Shown here: piece after piece, positions 4,958-5,489 of the stretch
Layout: every line of letters starts with the position of its first letter
How positions within the stretch are numbered: the stretch's first letter is position 1
NCBI GenBank assembly: GCA_023460255.1
Contig: JAEWQZ010000055.1
Location: 1 to 5,489 of the forward strand
Direction: 5' to 3'
Source: Actinomycetes bacterium
GTDB taxonomy: Bacteria > Actinomycetota > Actinomycetes > Actinomycetales > Cellulomonadaceae
DNA: 5,489 nt
Notes under the pieces: model-generated
Database searches by the model: none
Told to the model about the DNA's origin: nothing
What the model saw: the letters and a program-made list of their open reading frames with translations, nothing else
Position numbers and translations under genes: made by a program

Positions 4958-4988
4958 GTGCCAGCGAAAGCCCTCGACGAGACGTCTA
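4958..4988 (+). promoter_or_regulatory. Weak candidate ECF-type promoter of the membrane protein gene
   Basis: CGTCTA at 4983-4988 resembles the -10 element of several actinobacterial ECF sigma promoters. TGCCAGC at 4959-4965 lies 17 bases upstream, at the right distance for a -35, though it only partly resembles the usual AAC-containing element. CGTCTA also overlaps the palindrome AGACGTCT (4980-4987), which could be an operator instead. Confidence 0.25.
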
Positions 4989-5010
4989 CGGGTCAGAGGT
5001 GCACGATGAG

Positions 5011-5018
5011 AAGGAGGG
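5011..5018 (+). promoter_or_regulatory. Ribosome binding site for the GTG at 5025
   Basis: AAGGAGGG with seven bases between GGAGG and GTG. It decides for the GTG at 5025 over the ATG at 5006, which is out of frame with the hydrophobic reading and lies upstream of this site. Confidence 0.75.
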
Positions 5019-5024
5019 GGACGC

Positions 5025-5489
5025 GTGGACCGGAGCCGGCTGGCGTGGCTCGTCGCGGTGCCGCTGACGGCGGCCGCGGCGGCGATGCTGCTCGGCGCCG
5101 CGGCTGCGGCGACGGCGGCCGTCGTGCTCACGCCCTTCGACGGCGCCGAGGTCACGATCTCCGAGAGCGGCCGCTCGCTCCTGGCCATGACGCTCGCCGA
5201 CCTCGACCACACGCAGACCCTGGCCGCCGTCCTCATCGGCCTCGTCCTCGCCGAGCTCACCTGGGCCGTCGGCCTCGGGGTCGGTGCGCAGGCCCTGTTC
5301 CCGCGCCGGCGCCGACTCATCCCGGCGCTGTCCGCCGTCCTGCTCGGCCTCGTCTGCGGCTGGGTGGCGCTCGGCGTGCTCGCGGCGGGTGCCGAGGCGC
5401 GCGAGATCGCCATCGGGAGCGCCGCGCAGGCTCTGGTCGTGGCCTCGCTGGCCGCGGGCCTGGCGGTCTTCGTCCCGGCCGGCCTGCAC
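5025..5489 (+). CDS. Multi-pass membrane protein of unknown function, 3' end outside the window
   Basis: The frame stays open from GTG at 5025 to the right edge, giving 155 residues with no stop. Hydrophobic segments lie near residues 7-35, 65-90, 98-121 and 133-152, so at least four membrane helices are present. The first is very Ala-rich and could be an anchor rather than a cleaved signal. The loop 36-64 (TPFDGAEVTISESGRSLLAMTLADLDHTQT) carries most of the polar residues and probably lies outside the cell. A basic patch PRRRR (93-97) between helices two and three suggests a cytoplasmic loop. I do not recognise the family and see no catalytic motif. The GTG start is supported by AAGGAGG. Codon use is the same GC-rich type as its neighbours. 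Confidence 0.8.
   Translation, partial: MDRSRLAWLVAVPLTAAAAAMLLGAAAAATAAVVLTPFDGAEVTISESGRSLLAMTLADLDHTQTLAAVLIGLVLAELTWAVGLGVGAQALFPRRRRLIPALSAVLLGLVCGWVALGVLAAGAEAREIAIGSAAQALVVASLAAGLAVFVPAGLH

Larger units (their letters stand above)
4537..5024. other. 488-bp gene-free divergent region with clustered repeats
   Basis: No credible gene lies here. Open frames crossing it are low-complexity Pro/Ser/Arg translations of C-runs or of the repeats. From left to right it holds the 5' region of the DUF6884-type gene (4537-4621), and a C-rich plus strand (4622-4745) with GCAGCT at 4634, 4669, 4711 and 4731. Next come the inverted and direct repeats with G-rich flanks (4746-4888), an 11-bp-period direct repeat (4916-4935), and the leader of the next gene (about 4936-5024). 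As both flanking genes point away, a terminator is not expected here for either of them. Confidence 0.8.

Noticed and set aside
4469..5009. Plus-strand frames containing repeated SFHSAGW or RFVPLCGVGG peptides
   Set aside because: The peptide repeats are only translations of the intergenic DNA repeats, next to Pro/Ser/Arg translations of C-runs. No ribosome binding site or domain supports a gene.
4919..5489. Minus-strand frames opposite the 5025 gene
   Set aside because: They give Arg/Ala/Asp-rich low-complexity proteins. The plus strand gives clear membrane helices and a strong ribosome binding site.

Overview
The window is very GC-rich, uses GTG and TTG starts freely, has strong purine-rich ribosome binding sites and carries a textbook actinobacterial LexA operator. 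Together with the protein families this points to a chromosomal segment of a high-GC actinobacterium, most likely Micrococcales close to Cellulomonas. The genus is inference. There are no RNA genes, transposases, CRISPR arrays or phage genes.

Layout. Positions 1-141 hold a strong GC hairpin, probably the terminator of a gene to the left, followed by a leaderless-type promoter. A DUF4240 gene (142-678, +) converges on a two-gene minus-strand operon. That operon is a proline-rich membrane-anchored DUF4190/DUF4352-like protein (2568-1441) and, one base later, a TrhA/hemolysin III-type seven-helix membrane protein (1439-717). The 144-bp gap 2569-2712 contains a perfect LexA box overlapping the -10 element of a small gene for an unrecognised Trp-rich 93-residue protein (2713-2994, +). 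Its 3' end overlaps by 44 bp the 3' end of a convergent six-helix Pr6Pr-family membrane protein gene (3685-2951, -). Upstream of that, on the same strand, is a winged-helix plus DUF6884-type protein (4536-3769, -).

The 488-bp gap 4537-5024 separates divergent genes and is the oddest stretch. It has a C-rich half with four GCAGCT motifs, a perfect 15-bp inverted repeat, three direct copies of the same core sequence (two inside 50-bp tandem units), two G-quadruplex motifs, and an 11-bp-period direct repeat. A membrane protein gene (5025 onward, +) runs off the right edge.

The genes do not form one recognisable pathway. Several encode small multi-pass membrane proteins or proteins of unknown function. 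The two items most worth attention are the LexA-controlled 93-residue gene, a candidate uncharacterised SOS-response protein, and the repeat cluster at 4746-4888, which needs a genome-wide search to show whether it is a dispersed element.
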